Shown here piece after piece: positions 6,591 to 13,905 of a DNA stretch of 18,163 bases. The notes beneath the pieces were generated by a model. That model saw only the letters and a list, made by a program, of their open reading frames with translations, was not told where the DNA came from and ran no database searches. A program made the position numbers and the translations under genes. Each line of letters starts with the position of its first letter. The first letter of the stretch is position 1. This DNA is from an uncultured Erysipelotrichaceae bacterium (GTDB lineage Bacteria > Bacillota_I > Bacilli_A > Erysipelotrichales > Erysipelotrichaceae), in NCBI GenBank assembly GCA_946621045.1, contig CAMOOA010000010.1, forward strand, positions 1 through 18,163. The letters run 5' to 3'.

Positions 6591-8045
6591 TCACTTCTGT
6601 TTTCCTGTGAAATAGAACTGCTCGATGACCTGTTTTGCGATCACATCATCTCCGTCATAGGGCTCTCTTCCGAACTCCCGGTAGATAAAGCGCTCATCCC
6701 CTTTGCCCATGATGAGGATGCTGTCTCCGTCCGCACACATTTCCACGGCCTGACGGATCGCATTGTACCGGTCTTCAATGATGATATACGGCGTCTTGAC
6801 GATGCCTTTGGCAATTTCCTCGGCGATCTCCAGCGGCTTCTCATCCCGCGGATCATCTTCCGTAAGGATGATCATATCCGCATAACGGTCAAGGAGTTTT
6901 CCGAAGATCGGACGTTTTGCGGTATCGCGTTTGCCCGCGGAACCCGTGATCGCAATGATCCGGTTTCCCTTCGGTGTGATTGCGCTGGCATACTGGCAGA
7001 GCTTTTCAATGCCGTCCGGCGTATGCGCAAAGTCTACGATGACATTGAACGGCTGTCCGAGATCGATCCGCTGCACGCGGCCTTCGATCTGCGTGACATT
7101 CCGCAGATACGGCAGCATCTGTGTAATTGAGATGCCGTTCTGGTTCAGCGCCGCAATCGAAGCCACCAGGTTATAAAGATTGAACTTTGCGACAAGATTG
7201 GTTTCGATCTCATATTCCATGTTGTTGCAGCGAAGCGTGAAGATGGTGCGGTCACGCTTCAGCTGATATCTTGTCACCTGATAATCCGCCTCATGTTCGA
7301 TTCCGTAGGTCAGCACCCTGCACGGGCAGTCCTCAACGATCTTCATGCCGAACGGATCGTCCGCATTCGTGATCGCCACGGCGTCTTCCTTCAGGTTGTC
7401 AAACAGCTTCTTCTTTGCCTGGAAATAGTTTTCCATCGTGCCGTGATAATCCAGATGATCATGCGTCAGGTTGGTAAAGATCGCGGTGTCGAAATCAATC
7501 GCATCAACACGTCCCTGTTCAATGCCGATCGAGGAAGCTTCCAGCGCACAGGCTTCGATGCCGGAGTCCACCATATCGTGCAGAATACCGTGAAGATCAT
7601 CGATGTCCGGGGTTGTCAGAAGCGGCGGAAGCTTTACGTTTCCGTATTCGATCGCAATCGTTCCGATATATCCCGTCGGACGGAAATGATTCAGAACGTC
7701 CCGGATCAGGCATGCGATCGTGCTCTTGCCGTTGGTGCCGGTCACACCGAACATCTTCAGATGATGGCTCGGGTACCCGTAGAACGCATCCGCCACACGG
7801 TTGTATACCTGATTTACATTTTTCACTTTGATATAGGTGATATCCGGTCGGATATCCGGAAGCGGTTCGGAATGCACGATTACTTTTGCGCCGTTCTGGA
7901 TCGCCTGCGGCACAAAACGGTGTCCGTCATTCATCATTCCCTTCTCACAGAAAAAAATCGAATCCGGCCGTTTTTTCCGGCTGTCAGCCATCAGGCTTCT
8001 GATTTCAATATCACCGACTCCGTCAAACAGTTCACTCAGTTTCAA
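6591..8045 (-). CDS. murE: UDP-N-acetylmuramoyl-tripeptide synthetase MurE
   Basis: Adds the third amino acid (L-lysine or meso-diaminopimelate) to UDP-MurNAc-L-Ala-D-Glu in peptidoglycan precursor synthesis. Counted from the TTG at 8045 it has 484 residues. Motifs: SLMADSR near the N-terminus, ATP loop [10 protein letters not shown] (100-109), [15 protein letters not shown] followed by the carbamylated-lysine AK (about 211), central domain with EGR, and the C-terminal ligase domain with TGSAGKRD and the amino-acid selector DDPR (397-400). I chose TTG because AAAGGAG stands 7 bases before it; the frame is open to an ATG at 8078 but that has no good ribosome binding site. The start overlaps mtaB by 14 bases. 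The selector retains the Arg of the DAP-type DNPR but has Asp for Asn, so the substrate is not certain. Confidence 0.95.
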   Translation of the reverse strand: MKLSELFDGVGDIEIRSLMADSRKKRPDSIFFCEKGMMNDGHRFVPQAIQNGAKVIVHSEPLPDIRPDITYIKVKNVNQVYNRVADAFYGYPSHHLKMFGVTGTNGKSTIACLIRDVLNHFRPTGYIGTIAIEYGNVKLPPLLTTPDIDDLHGILHDMVDSGIEACALEASSIGIEQGRVDAIDFDTAIFTNLTHDHLDYHGTMENYFQAKKKLFDNLKEDAVAITNADDPFGMKIVEDCPCRVLTYGIEHEADYQVTRYQLKRDRTIFTLRCNNMEYEIETNLVAKFNLYNLVASIAALNQNGISITQMLPYLRNVTQIEGRVQRIDLGQPFNVIVDFAHTPDGIEKLCQYASAITPKGNRIIAITGSAGKRDTAKRPIFGKLLDRYADMIILTEDDPRDEKPLEIAEEIAKGIVKTPYIIIEDRYNAIRQAVEMCADGDSILIMGKGDERFIYREFGREPYDGDDVIAKQVIEQFYFTGKQK

Positions 8046-9306
8046 AATCGTTCTCCTTTGCGTCCGCAATACCGTCATGGTATCCGCAGATCGTCACATT
8101 GACCATCGTCCCCTTTTCACAGGGATGATCCGTCACAACTTCAACATATTCACTCGTATAGCCCCTGGTTTCCGTTTCCATCAGAACCTCTGCCTGATGT
8201 CCAAGCAATGAACGGACATAGGCTTCATAAAGCCGTTCCGACTCCGCAAGACACACCGCAGTGCGTTCCTTTTTCACTTCCGGTGTGCAATGGTCCGGCA
8301 GCTGTTCCGCAGCGGTTCCCCTGCGCAGACTGTACGGAAAGACATGCAGGAACGAAAACCGGCATTTCCGCAGGAATGCAAGTGTTGCCTCAAATTCTTC
8401 ATCAGTCTCTCCCGGAAATCCGACCATGAGATCGGTGGAAATCGAGATGTCCGGAATCAGTGTTCGGATCCGCTCCAGCATCGCATAATACTGGTCCGTC
8501 GTATACGGCCGTCCCATCCGGGCAAGCACGGTATCACAGCCGGACTGAACCGGCACATGAAGATGACGGGCAATCCGTGGTTCCGCCGCGAGCAGCTCAA
8601 GAAATTCGTCGCTCAGTTCCGTCACTTCAATGGAAGAGATCCGGATGCGTTTCAGTTCCGGAACCTCCCGGAGAATCCGTTTCAGAAGTCCTGTCAGCGT
8701 AACTCCGTGTTCCCTGCCGTACCGGCCGGTATGAATGCCTGCCAGAACGATCTCCTTATGTACTTCGCTGAGGCATTTCACCTCCCGGATCACATCATCC
8801 GGCGCAAGTGAGCGCTCCCTGCCGCGGGCATAGGGAATCACGCAGTAGGTACAGAACTGATTGCAGCCGTCCTGAATCTTCAGAAATGCCCTGGTCCGTT
8901 CCGCAAACCTCGCCGCATACATCGGCTCAAAGGCGATCCCGGAAAGGTCTGTCACATCTCTCAGCGGGATGCGGTCCCGCAGAAACTGCTTTATGTACTG
9001 AACAAGCAGCGGCTTGTGTGCGCTGCCGATCAGAATATCCGCTTCTTCGAGCGCATCCGGTTCGATCTGTGAGTAACAGCCCGCAACCGCGATCACGCCG
9101 TTCGGATTGGCGCGTCTTGCACGGTGAATCTGTTTGCGGCTTTTCGCCGCCGCCGTATTGGTTACGGCACAGGTGAAGATCACGGTCACATCCGCATCCG
9201 CCATGGATCCGGTGCGTTCAAACCCTTCCGCCTCCAGCATCTGAGCCGTGCTTTCCGTTTCATAGGCGTTGACCTTGCAGCCAAGGTTGATCAGATGACA
9301 TTTCAT
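8032..9306 (-). CDS. mtaB: tRNA (N6-threonylcarbamoyladenosine(37)-C2)-methylthiotransferase MtaB
   Basis: Radical-SAM enzyme that converts t6A37 to ms2t6A37 in tRNAs reading ANN codons. The 424 residues have the N-terminal methylthiotransferase domain with cluster ligands C10 (LGCKVN), C46 (FTCAVTN) and C77 (AGCYSQ), then the radical-SAM motif C148-x3-C152-x2-C155 (CNQFCTYC), SSIEV and HVPVQSG signatures, and a C-terminal TRAM-like region. FTCAVTN and VIPYARGRERS favour MtaB over MiaB or RimO. The start at 9306 has AGGAGAG 8 bases upstream and overlaps the rsmE stop as ATGA; an upstream extension to 9405 in the same frame lies within rsmE and is rejected. Confidence 0.95.
   Translation of the reverse strand: MKCHLINLGCKVNAYETESTAQMLEAEGFERTGSMADADVTVIFTCAVTNTAAAKSRKQIHRARRANPNGVIAVAGCYSQIEPDALEEADILIGSAHKPLLVQYIKQFLRDRIPLRDVTDLSGIAFEPMYAARFAERTRAFLKIQDGCNQFCTYCVIPYARGRERSLAPDDVIREVKCLSEVHKEIVLAGIHTGRYGREHGVTLTGLLKRILREVPELKRIRISSIEVTELSDEFLELLAAEPRIARHLHVPVQSGCDTVLARMGRPYTTDQYYAMLERIRTLIPDISISTDLMVGFPGETDEEFEATLAFLRKCRFSFLHVFPYSLRRGTAAEQLPDHCTPEVKKERTAVCLAESERLYEAYVRSLLGHQAEVLMETETRGYTSEYVEVVTDHPCEKGTMVNVTICGYHDGIADAKENDFETE
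8053..8059 (-). promoter_or_regulatory. Ribosome binding site that decides the murE TTG start
   Basis: AAAGGAG on the minus strand ends 7 bases before the TTG at 8045-8043. It lies within the end of mtaB and is the best Shine-Dalgarno match near the start of the murE frame. Confidence 0.75.
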
Positions 9307-10016
9307 TGGCAGAGCTCTCCTATCACGGAACAGAGATAATATGCGGCGGTCTCTGCCCGCAGAATACGGTTGCCGAGCGTAACCGGCTGAAATCCGCCTG
9401 TACACAGCTCATTCATCTCTGCTTCGGAAAACCCGCCTTCCGGTCCGACCACAGCCGTAACCGAAGCTGCCGGAAGCACATCCCTGAGATGAAGCGCAGA
9501 AACGCCTGCCTTTTCATATGCGGCAATGTTTACGCCGGAACAGTACTGTTTCAGATCGCTGAGTTTTACCGGTTCCGCAAGTTCGGGTATCCGGTTGCGC
9601 TTGCACTGTTCCGCGGCCTCGGCAAGAATTGCCCTGCGCCGCGCCATCACCTTTTCCGCCCGTTCCTGACGGTCTTTTGCGACACAGTGTGATGAGACAA
9701 ACGGTACGATCCGCGACACCCCGAGCTCGGTCGCCTTCTGCAGCACCAGTTCAAATTTCTCACGCCGGATCATTGCCATGCAGAGGGTCACCTCTGCCGG
9801 CAGTTCATTGATATTGGGGTCTTCGGAGAGGATCTTCGCAAGCCCGCGTTTTCCTTCGCGGTACGCTTCCGCAAAATAGCCTTTTCCGTCATGAACAAGG
9901 CGGACGGTTTCATGATGAAGCCGAAGCACATTGAATGCATGATGGGCTTTGTCTTCCGGAAGTTCGATCACTTCCCCGACCGCCGCGGGACAGTCAATAA
10001 AGTATTCCTGCATCAT
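9303..10016 (-). CDS. rsmE: 16S rRNA m3U1498 methyltransferase RsmE
   Basis: SPOUT-class methyltransferase for U1498 of 16S rRNA. The 237 residues begin MQEYFIDCPA, have the KAHHAFNVLR segment of the N-terminal PUA-like domain, FELVLQKATELGVSRIVPF, and the C-terminal knot motifs VGPEGGFS and LGNRILRAETA that bind AdoMet. Two adjacent ATG codons (10016 and 10013) are possible starts; AGAGGAAGA lies just before them and suits the second slightly better. The first overlaps the stop of the upstream CNNM gene as ATGA, and the gene ends in an ATGA overlap with mtaB. Confidence 0.96.
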   Translation of the reverse strand: MMQEYFIDCPAAVGEVIELPEDKAHHAFNVLRLHHETVRLVHDGKGYFAEAYREGKRGLAKILSEDPNINELPAEVTLCMAMIRREKFELVLQKATELGVSRIVPFVSSHCVAKDRQERAEKVMARRRAILAEAAEQCKRNRIPELAEPVKLSDLKQYCSGVNIAAYEKAGVSALHLRDVLPAASVTAVVGPEGGFSEAEMNELCTGGFQPVTLGNRILRAETAAYYLCSVIGELCQ

Positions 10017-11275
10017 TCTTCCTCTTCCGAATCACTGATCTCAACCTGGATTTCATGCACACGGCGCTGATCTGCGCGGGTTACGGTCACATGCAGATTC
10101 TTGTAATCAAAGGTATCCCCGACCTGCGGGATCCGGTCAAGTTCATGGATGACCCATCCGCTGACCGTGATGAAATCATATTCATCCTCATCGTAGTCAA
10201 CACCGAAGCGTTCCATCATGTCGTCAACCTCTGCCGTGCACTTTACGAGGAAGGTATGATCATTGATCTGTTCATAATATTCCTTAACCGTGTCATGCTC
10301 GTCGTAGATTTCACCGACCAGTTCTTCGATGATGTCTTCCATTGTGATGATGCCTGCAGTTCCGCCGTATTCATCCAGAACGACCGCAAGATGAAGCTTT
10401 GCCTTCTGAAGCTGTTTCAGCAGAGTGCTGATCTTTACATTCTCGCTGGTATAGATGACCGGTTTGATGATGCGGCGAAGATAACGGCGTTCCTTGTCGG
10501 AATAAAGCATACTGTAGAAATCTTTCTCATGAATTACACCGACAATATTGTCGACAGAATTCTCATAGACCGGAAGTCGGGAAAAAGAGTTCAGACGGAA
10601 CTGCTTTTCAACCTCTTCAATGGACATGGTGATATTGATGGCCAGCACGTTGACCCGCGGCGTAAGAACATCCTTTACGTCCAGATCGTTGAATTCGATC
10701 GCGGCGGAAATGAGATCGGACTCATGCGCCTCAAGATCTCCCTCCTTCTCCGCTTCATCGACCATGGTGATCAGTTCGTCAGAGATGTCGCTGTCGCTCT
10801 CCTCCACACGGACAACCTTTGAGACAAGCCACTGCCATCCGCCGAACAGCAGCGTCAGCGGATAGAGAACGGTCTGACACACTTTTACAATTCCGACGGT
10901 ATGGAGCGCAAAACTCTCCGGATTCTGCTTGGCGATCGTTTTCGGAGCGATCTCACCAAACAGAAGCACGAGGATGGTAAGCACAACCGTTGAAATCAGG
11001 GCACCGTTGTCTTCCCCGTAAAGACGGGTGAAAAGAATCGTGCCGATCGTGGCAGACATGATATTTACAATATTGTTTCCGATCAGGACCGTGGAAATAA
11101 AACGGTCAAAATGCTCCAGGATCTCCAGAACAGATTCTGCCGCAGGCGTATCCATGGATTTCAGCCGGATCCGGCTGGCACTCGAATATGCAGTTTCAAT
11201 CGCTGAAAACAGTCCGGACAGCAGGATCAGAACAACCAGGAAAATGATCAGAGTTGAATTGGACATGCCGGTCAT
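10013..11275 (-). CDS. CNNM/CorC (HlyC)-family membrane protein, probable Mg2+/metal transporter
   Basis: Integral membrane protein with a DUF21/CNNM transmembrane domain (about 1-170), a pair of CBS domains (about 190-325, including VKDVLTPRVNV and VVLDEYGGTAGIITMEDIIEELVGEI) and a C-terminal CorC/HlyC domain (about 335-415), ending in an acidic tail. The family (CorC, YhdP, MpfA, eukaryotic CNNM) exports Mg2+ or regulates its flux; 'haemolysin C' labels are historical. Membrane segments are visible near 8-30, 59-84, 90-110 and 125-150. The conserved SxxFSxxETA region is seen as SGLFSAIETAYSS. The 420-residue length is normal. The ATG at 11275 has GGGAGG with 8 bases spacing. It heads the operon with rsmE, mtaB, murE and deoC. 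Confidence 0.92.
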   Translation of the reverse strand: MTGMSNSTLIIFLVVLILLSGLFSAIETAYSSASRIRLKSMDTPAAESVLEILEHFDRFISTVLIGNNIVNIMSATIGTILFTRLYGEDNGALISTVVLTILVLLFGEIAPKTIAKQNPESFALHTVGIVKVCQTVLYPLTLLFGGWQWLVSKVVRVEESDSDISDELITMVDEAEKEGDLEAHESDLISAAIEFNDLDVKDVLTPRVNVLAINITMSIEEVEKQFRLNSFSRLPVYENSVDNIVGVIHEKDFYSMLYSDKERRYLRRIIKPVIYTSENVKISTLLKQLQKAKLHLAVVLDEYGGTAGIITMEDIIEELVGEIYDEHDTVKEYYEQINDHTFLVKCTAEVDDMMERFGVDYDEDEYDFITVSGWVIHELDRIPQVGDTFDYKNLHVTVTRADQRRVHEIQVEISDSEEEE

Positions 11276-11278
11276 AAT

Positions 11279-11305
11279 TCAGACCTCCCGCATTTCGCTG
11301 TGCAT
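11279..11305 (-). CDS. Possible 8-codon leader ORF before the CNNM gene
   Basis: The leader RNA has ATG at 11305 opening MHSEMREV and a TGA that ends 3 bases before the CNNM ATG, in the same frame. AGGA stands about 9 bases upstream. Translating it would cover the GGGAGG site of the CNNM gene. A shorter one (MQFG, 11338-11324) lies further upstream. Such ORFs arise by chance, so this is a low-confidence call. Confidence 0.25.
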   Translation of the reverse strand: MHSEMREV

Positions 11306-11360
11306 CGATGTATATCCTGACTGTTATCCAAACTGCATCCCTTCCTTTCGATATTGAAAA

Positions 11361-11390
11361 ATTATAGCATTGCCTGCTTTATACGTGCAA
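11361..11390 (-). promoter_or_regulatory. Promoter of the CNNM-rsmE-mtaB-murE-deoC operon
   Basis: On the minus strand, TGCTATAAT is a perfect extended -10 (hexamer 11366-11361). TTGCAC (11390-11385) stands 18 bases upstream. A start near 11354 gives a leader of about 78 bases before the CNNM ATG. The rest of the gap (to 11436) must also contain the promoter of the divergent PuuD-like gene; only a weak candidate is seen there (TTGAAA at 11354-11359 with TTTATA 18 bases on). Confidence 0.65.
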
Positions 11391-11436
11391 TGACTCCCTG
11401 TTTGCGGTACGATTCCTCTGAGTGAGGAAACAGCCC

Positions 11437-12159
11437 ATGAAAAAACCGCTGCTGATCGGCATGACACCCCGCAGGACCGAAGTATATCAGTCCGATGCCA
11501 GTTATTTTATCAATTCCTATGCGGACTATCTCCGCGCTGCCGGGATTCCCGTTCTGCCGGTTCTTCTGCCGGTGTGCAGCGAAGCCGATGCCGTTGAGGC
11601 GGCTTCCCGCATGGACGGTCTGCTGATCACCGGCGGTCAGGATGTAGCCCCCGTTGTATACGGTCAGCAGGATGAAGGCAAATGCGACTGTGAGCCGTAT
11701 GCCTATGATGAAAGCGATATCCGGCTTTACACGTCATTCCGTGATGCCGGCCGGCCGGTCTTTGGAATCTGCCGCGGAATTCAGCTGATCAACGCAGCCG
11801 AAGGCGGCACGCTGATTCAGGATATTCCGTCTGCGATCGGCGCAAACCACAACCAGCGGATTGCAGATCCGTCCGAACTGATCGAAAGAACGCTTCATAC
11901 CGTAACCTGCGTTCCAGGGACTGCACTGCACGAATATCTCGGAACGATCACCCGCGTCAACAGTTATCACCATCAGGCGGTCGATACGCCGGCGCCGGGG
12001 TTTACGGTAAGCGCATATGCGCCGGACGGGATCATTGAAGGGATAGAAAAAGACCGCATCATTGCCGTCCAGTGGCATCCGGAGCGGATGCAGGATGACA
12101 GCGGTCAGATCCGTCTTGCGGCGGAATTTCTGAAACAGTGCATTGCCTCAGACAAATAA
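11437..12159 (+). CDS. Class I glutamine amidotransferase-like hydrolase (PuuD/peptidase C26 family)
   Basis: Related to gamma-glutamyl-gamma-aminobutyrate hydrolase PuuD, which splits gamma-glutamyl amides; the actual substrate is not shown by the sequence. From the ATG at 11437 it has 240 residues: MKKPLLIGMTP, LLITGGQDVAPVVYG (62-76), nucleophile elbow FGICRGIQ with C112, GGTLIQDI (123-130), NSYHHQAV (175-182), and the His/Glu of the triad in QWHPE (H214, E216). All catalytic residues are present. GAGGAA about 8 bases upstream supports this start; a GTG at 11422 in the same frame overlaps that ribosome binding site. It stands alone, transcribed away from the CNNM operon. Its end overlaps the tail of the opposite HAD gene by 12 bases. 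Confidence 0.9.
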   Translation: MKKPLLIGMTPRRTEVYQSDASYFINSYADYLRAAGIPVLPVLLPVCSEADAVEAASRMDGLLITGGQDVAPVVYGQQDEGKCDCEPYAYDESDIRLYTSFRDAGRPVFGICRGIQLINAAEGGTLIQDIPSAIGANHNQRIADPSELIERTLHTVTCVPGTALHEYLGTITRVNSYHHQAVDTPAPGFTVSAYAPDGIIEGIEKDRIIAVQWHPERMQDDSGQIRLAAEFLKQCIASDK

Positions 12160-12906
12160 GCCTTTCAGTGAATCAACGACATACGTGGGATGAATGTCGC
12201 TTGCGCCGAGATCCTCGTAGCGGTTTTCACCGAGAACGTATACGGTGGAAACGCCTGCCGTATGCGCGGTGGCAATCTCCGTCTGAAGATTATCACTCAC
12301 AAACAGCGCCTCTTCCGGCTCAATTCCGATATAGCTCAGTGATTTTTTTACCATGACCGGACTGGACCAGCCGGAGACAAGCGCCTCTGTACCGGAGGCA
12401 TATTCCAGCATCGTTGCGATTGCCCCGGATCCGAGCTGCGCCTGGTTGCGCTGCCAGATCACGTTGGAATCGCTGACCGATATAATAACCGCGCCGTTCA
12501 TCACCGCCTGCAGTGCTGCGTTGTAATCACGGTACGTGGCATCGCGCTGCGTTCCCACAAACAGCCAGTGCGGGCGCTCCGAATCCATCAGGAAGCCGCC
12601 CTTCTGGATCAGCCGCTTCATGGATTCCGAACCGATGACCGCCGCCCGGTTGCGTTCCGGATAGTTGGAACGGATCGCATCGACTGCGGCCATGGTGGAT
12701 GTATAAAACAGGTCTTCCGAAAACAGCGGAAATCCGCATTCATACATGCGATCCGCCATCCGGTTTCTGGAATGAAGCGAGCGGTCGCTCAGAATCAGAA
12801 ACGGATATTGGTTTTTGGAAAGATGCCGGATGAGTTCGATCGCTCCGTCCGTCGGCATATCATCTTTAATCAGTACATCGTGAGAAAACAAATAAATATT
12901 CTTCAT
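12148..12906 (-). CDS. NagD-like HAD-superfamily protein with degenerate active site
   Basis: The 252 residues follow the NagD/HAD-IIA layout: motif I near the N-terminus, a long cap (about 55-175) with ALQAVMNGAVIISVSDSNVIW, and a motif IV-like LFVSDNLQTEIATAHTAGVSTVYVLGE (201-227). Normal enzymes have FDMDG with Asp as nucleophile; here the sequence is LFSHDVL, so position 8 is Ser and only D10 remains. The GKP lysine motif is replaced by GWSSP (179-183), and GDxxxTD reads SDNLQTE. The fold is therefore likely kept but phosphatase chemistry is doubtful. ATG at 12906 has no Shine-Dalgarno. It is preceded by a good promoter. Its stop lies within the end of the PuuD-like gene. An alternative is an altered-chemistry or ligand-binding role. 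Confidence 0.8.
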   Translation of the reverse strand: MKNIYLFSHDVLIKDDMPTDGAIELIRHLSKNQYPFLILSDRSLHSRNRMADRMYECGFPLFSEDLFYTSTMAAVDAIRSNYPERNRAAVIGSESMKRLIQKGGFLMDSERPHWLFVGTQRDATYRDYNAALQAVMNGAVIISVSDSNVIWQRNQAQLGSGAIATMLEYASGTEALVSGWSSPVMVKKSLSYIGIEPEEALFVSDNLQTEIATAHTAGVSTVYVLGENRYEDLGASDIHPTYVVDSLKGLFV

Positions 12907-12929
12907 ACAACCATTGCGCTATGAATAGT

Positions 12930-12958
12930 ATTATAACATTATTGTTCGGGAGTCCCAA
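12930..12958 (-). promoter_or_regulatory. Promoter of the HAD-like gene in the head-to-head region
   Basis: On the minus strand, TTGGGA (12958-12953), a 17-base spacer and TATAAT (12935-12930) with TG one base before it form a strong extended -10 promoter. The start would be near 12923, leaving about 17 bases before the ATG. The -10 lies within an imperfect 20-base palindrome (12924-12943) centred on TTATAA. No clear plus-strand promoter for the neighbouring phosphoesterase gene could be assigned. Confidence 0.65.
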
Positions 12959-12961
12959 AAA

Positions 12962-13846
12962 ATGAAAACTGATAAAAAACGGATCCTTGTACATATCCTT
13001 TCCATCCTGCTGGTGATCAGTCTGATCGGGCTGTCCCTGTACTATGATGCATACAACACCGCGCCGTCCCGCTTTCAGGTCCGCTATGAAACGCTGGAGT
13101 CCGTATTCATTCCTTCCCAGATGGATGATGTGACGATTCTCTACTTTTCGGATCTTGATTACGGCACCTACATGGACCGCAAGCGGCTGGATAAACTGGC
13201 CGGAACCATAAATGAGCTGAGTCCGGACATTATCCTCTTCGGCGGCGACCTGTTTGATCAGAATGCACGCATCGGCGAACAGGAACGCACCGATGTAACG
13301 GAAGTCCTGTCTTCCATGGATGCACCGCTCGGCAAATTCGCGGTTCTCGGCGACTTCGATTACCGTACGCCGGAACTTCCCGGGATCGTCCAGACGGTTC
13401 TGTTCGACAGCAGCTTTGAACTGCTGGTAAATACAAGCGTCATTCTCCGCAACAACGGCAGCGAATCCATCACGCTTACCGGACTGGACAGCGGTCTCTA
13501 CGGTCATCCTGACATTGATGCGGCGTTCGCCAACATCGGACGCGCCGGCTACAACATCGTTCTGTCGCATACTCCGGATCTTGCGGACCGCATGCCGTCG
13601 GATCTTGCGGACTACGTCCTCAGCGGACACAGCCACGGCGGGCAGGCATACTGGGGCTTCGGCGCCCTCTATACGCCTCCCCAGGCAGAAATGTATTTCC
13701 GCGGCAAACACAGCGTCAAGGGCCTGTTCACCCTCGATATCACAAACGGCGTCGGCACAACCGGAGAGGATGTCCGCTTCCTGGCGAATGCGGAGGTCGT
13801 TCTCTACCGCCTCAGACACCACACGGTGAATGAGGCAGGTTCATAA
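12962..13846 (+). CDS. Membrane-anchored metallophosphoesterase-like protein with altered metal motifs
   Basis: The 294 residues start with a basic stretch and one hydrophobic segment (about 8-28), probably a signal anchor that places the domain outside the cell, as in YkuE-type phosphoesterases. The calcineurin-like fold is clear: YFSDLDYG (61-68), GGDLFD (94-99), LGDFDYR (129-135), LSHTPD (201-206) and GHSHGGQ (222-228). However, the usual SDLH is SDLD (D66 for His) and GNHD is GDFD (D131 for Asn, F132 for His), so a metal ligand and the catalytic His are changed. GGGAG is 9 bases before the ATG. It ends at a palindromic terminator. Activity is uncertain; a lipid or wall-related role is only inference. 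Confidence 0.85.
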   Translation: MKTDKKRILVHILSILLVISLIGLSLYYDAYNTAPSRFQVRYETLESVFIPSQMDDVTILYFSDLDYGTYMDRKRLDKLAGTINELSPDIILFGGDLFDQNARIGEQERTDVTEVLSSMDAPLGKFAVLGDFDYRTPELPGIVQTVLFDSSFELLVNTSVILRNNGSESITLTGLDSGLYGHPDIDAAFANIGRAGYNIVLSHTPDLADRMPSDLADYVLSGHSHGGQAYWGFGALYTPPQAEMYFRGKHSVKGLFTLDITNGVGTTGEDVRFLANAEVVLYRLRHHTVNEAGS

Positions 13847-13859
13847 GACCTGTTAAAGC

Positions 13860-13881
13860 AAAAAACCGCAGCTGCGGTTTT
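13860..13881. terminator. Bidirectional hairpin terminator
   Basis: A perfect palindrome, AAAACCGCAG followed by CTGCGGTTTT (13862-13881), lies between the stops of the phosphoesterase gene (13846) and the 82-residue gene (13906). The run of six A at 13860-13865 gives six T on the minus side, so termination of the ezrA-thiI operon should be efficient. On the plus side only four T follow. Confidence 0.88.
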
Positions 13882-13905
13882 ATAATGTCTGCATTGTTCT
13901 GCCGG

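Noticed and set aside
9307..9405. Upstream extension of mtaB to 9405
   Set aside because: The added 33 residues overlap conserved RsmE coding sequence; the ATG at 9306 has AGGAGAG and the family-typical LINLGCKVN start.
11422..11436. GTG start of the PuuD-like gene at 11422
   Set aside because: This GTG overlaps the GAGGAA ribosome binding site that serves the ATG at 11437.
12866..13822. 318-codon minus-strand open frame over the phosphoesterase gene
   Set aside because: Antisense in codon register to a gene with clear phosphoesterase motifs and ribosome binding site.
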